In this document: one piece after another, positions 12,743 to 13,629 of the stretch | Layout: every line of letters begins with the position of its first letter | How positions within the stretch are numbered: position 1 is the first letter of the stretch | Program-made: the position numbers and the translations under genes | Notes under the pieces: model-generated | What the model saw: the letters and a program-made list of their open reading frames with translations, nothing else | Databases searched by the model: none | What the model was told of the DNA's origin: nothing | Origin: an uncultured Bacteroidota bacterium | GTDB lineage: Bacteria > Bacteroidota > Bacteroidia > NS11-12g > UBA955 | Direction: 5' to 3' | Length of the DNA stretch: 13,629 bases | Assembly: GCA_903879775.1 (NCBI GenBank) | Contig: CAIRMY010000115.1 | Coordinates: 1 to 13,629 of the forward strand

Positions 12743-13629
12743 ATGGAAGAATCTTTTGCGATTTTCCGAGAGGCCAATGATGTGCATGTAAAAATTTGCA
12801 AAGGAAATTTGGTGCTGCTTCAATCCAATTGGAATATGAATAATATTCCTTCAGGTTATTTAATTTCTCCATGGGCGAAGGCAAATGAAATTTATCAGAT
12901 TCAAGGTGAAATTGAAATCCTTGACATTGAAAATTTAAATTCTTTTCTTGAGGGACAAAATCTGCAACTTCAGAATACAAATCAAGTTTCAACTACTTTT
13001 GATTCATTTTCCACTGAAGTTTTGTCTATCCAAGGCCAAATATCCCAAGGAAATTTAGAAAAAGCGGTGGCAAGTAGGGTGCACGTAGATGAAGTTGACT
13101 TTAACTTAGGTTCAATTGTAAATTGGTATAAACAGCTTTTGATCCAACATGAAACTGCACTTGTTGCTTTGGTTTACACACCCTCCTTAGGATTGTGGAT
13201 TGGAGCTTCTCCTGAAACACTCATTCAATTGGAAGAGAATGAATTAACAACGATGAGTTTGGCGGGCACTCTTACAAAAGAAAATGATCAATGGTCAAAT
13301 AAAGAGAAATTAGAGCAAAGTGTAACAACTAAATTCATCTTAGAAATATTCAACAAATTAGATTTGTTGGCGCCATTAGATACTGGAATTGTAGAATCTA
13401 AAAGTGGAAAACTAAGGCATTTACAAAGTGTTTTTAAAGTTATAATTAATCCGGAGTTAATCTCGCAAATTTTAATGGATTTTTCACCAACGCCAGCGGT
13501 TGGTGGATATCCGAAAGAAAAGGCAGTGGAATGGATCAACAAAGAAGAAGATTTTCAAAGAGAATTATTTACGGGTTTTTGGGGCCCAAAATACAATACA
13601 ACCTTGAAATTAAATGTGAATTTGAGATG
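12743..13629 (+). CDS. menF: Isochorismate synthase, 3' end outside window (partial)
   Basis: The frame from ATG 12743 stays open to the window edge (295 codons). It shows chorismate-utilising enzyme motifs in order: LEKAVASRV with the probable general-base Lys107, WIGASPETLI from residue 153, SLAGTL, the helix with KEKLEQSVTTKFI, SGKLRHLQS, PTPAVGGYPKEKA from 249, and FTGFWGP near the end. PAVGGYP-KEKA is typical of isochorismate synthases rather than anthranilate or aminodeoxychorismate synthases. MenF turns chorismate into isochorismate, the entry to menaquinone. The N-terminal third is divergent, as usual. The start is 3 bases after the thioesterase stop. About 50 more residues would be expected beyond the window, and menD is a plausible next gene. 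No frameshift is visible. Confidence 0.9.
   Translation, partial: MEESFAIFREANDVHVKICKGNLVLLQSNWNMNNIPSGYLISPWAKANEIYQIQGEIEILDIENLNSFLEGQNLQLQNTNQVSTTFDSFSTEVLSIQGQISQGNLEKAVASRVHVDEVDFNLGSIVNWYKQLLIQHETALVALVYTPSLGLWIGASPETLIQLEENELTTMSLAGTLTKENDQWSNKEKLEQSVTTKFILEIFNKLDLLAPLDTGIVESKSGKLRHLQSVFKVIINPELISQILMDFSPTPAVGGYPKEKAVEWINKEEDFQRELFTGFWGPKYNTTLKLNVNLR

Overview
The window reads as AT-rich chromosomal DNA of a member of the Bacteroidota. Three things support this. A surface protein carries a type IX secretion (Por) sorting domain. Promoters fit the phylum's TTG / TAnnTTTG pattern. Start codons lack Shine-Dalgarno sequences and sit in A-rich leaders. I see no mobile element, CRISPR array, tRNA or rRNA gene. 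The content is mostly core metabolism and translation.

Left part (1-2926): the first 34 codons of 2-oxoglutarate dehydrogenase E1 (sucA) leave the window on the minus strand. Behind it lie cdsA (CDP-diacylglycerol synthesis) and, overlapping it by 8 bases, a CPBP-family membrane protease. dusB (tRNA dihydrouridine synthase) diverges from the protease across only 21 bases and seems to be nearly leaderless; its start lies in an exact 10-bp tandem repeat.

Middle (2992-7083): a 697-residue secreted protein with a CGPC (Omp28/thioredoxin-like) motif and a T9SS tail, then trhO (tRNA U34 hydroxylase), then a secreted DUF4468-like protein of unknown role. Two tRNA-modification genes, dusB and trhO, thus flank the secreted protein.

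Translation block (7170-10499): one good promoter drives rplM-rpsI-rpsB-tsf, closed by a hairpin terminator. pyrH starts 16 bases after the terminator's T-tract and has its own terminator. The ribosome recycling factor gene, often found after pyrH, is absent. From 10500 to 10955 I find no credible gene, only short frames, a 14-bp direct repeat and small dyads.

Right part (10955-13629): on the minus strand, rpsT with its own promoter and terminator, preceded by a two-gene unit of a histidine phosphatase and a [2Fe-2S] ferredoxin. Diverging from the phosphatase with two bases between start codons is a hotdog thioesterase (MenI/YdiI-like) followed 3 bases later by menF (isochorismate synthase), which runs off the window. 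These two fit a menaquinone operon. In several genes the longest open frame extends upstream through the promoter, so the starts given here are internal ATG or GTG codons.

I did not find a convincing undescribed system. The most useful leads are the CGPC-bearing surface protein, the start region of dusB, the interlocked promoters at 12.3 kb, the His-to-Asn change in the thioesterase and the gene-free gap after pyrH.
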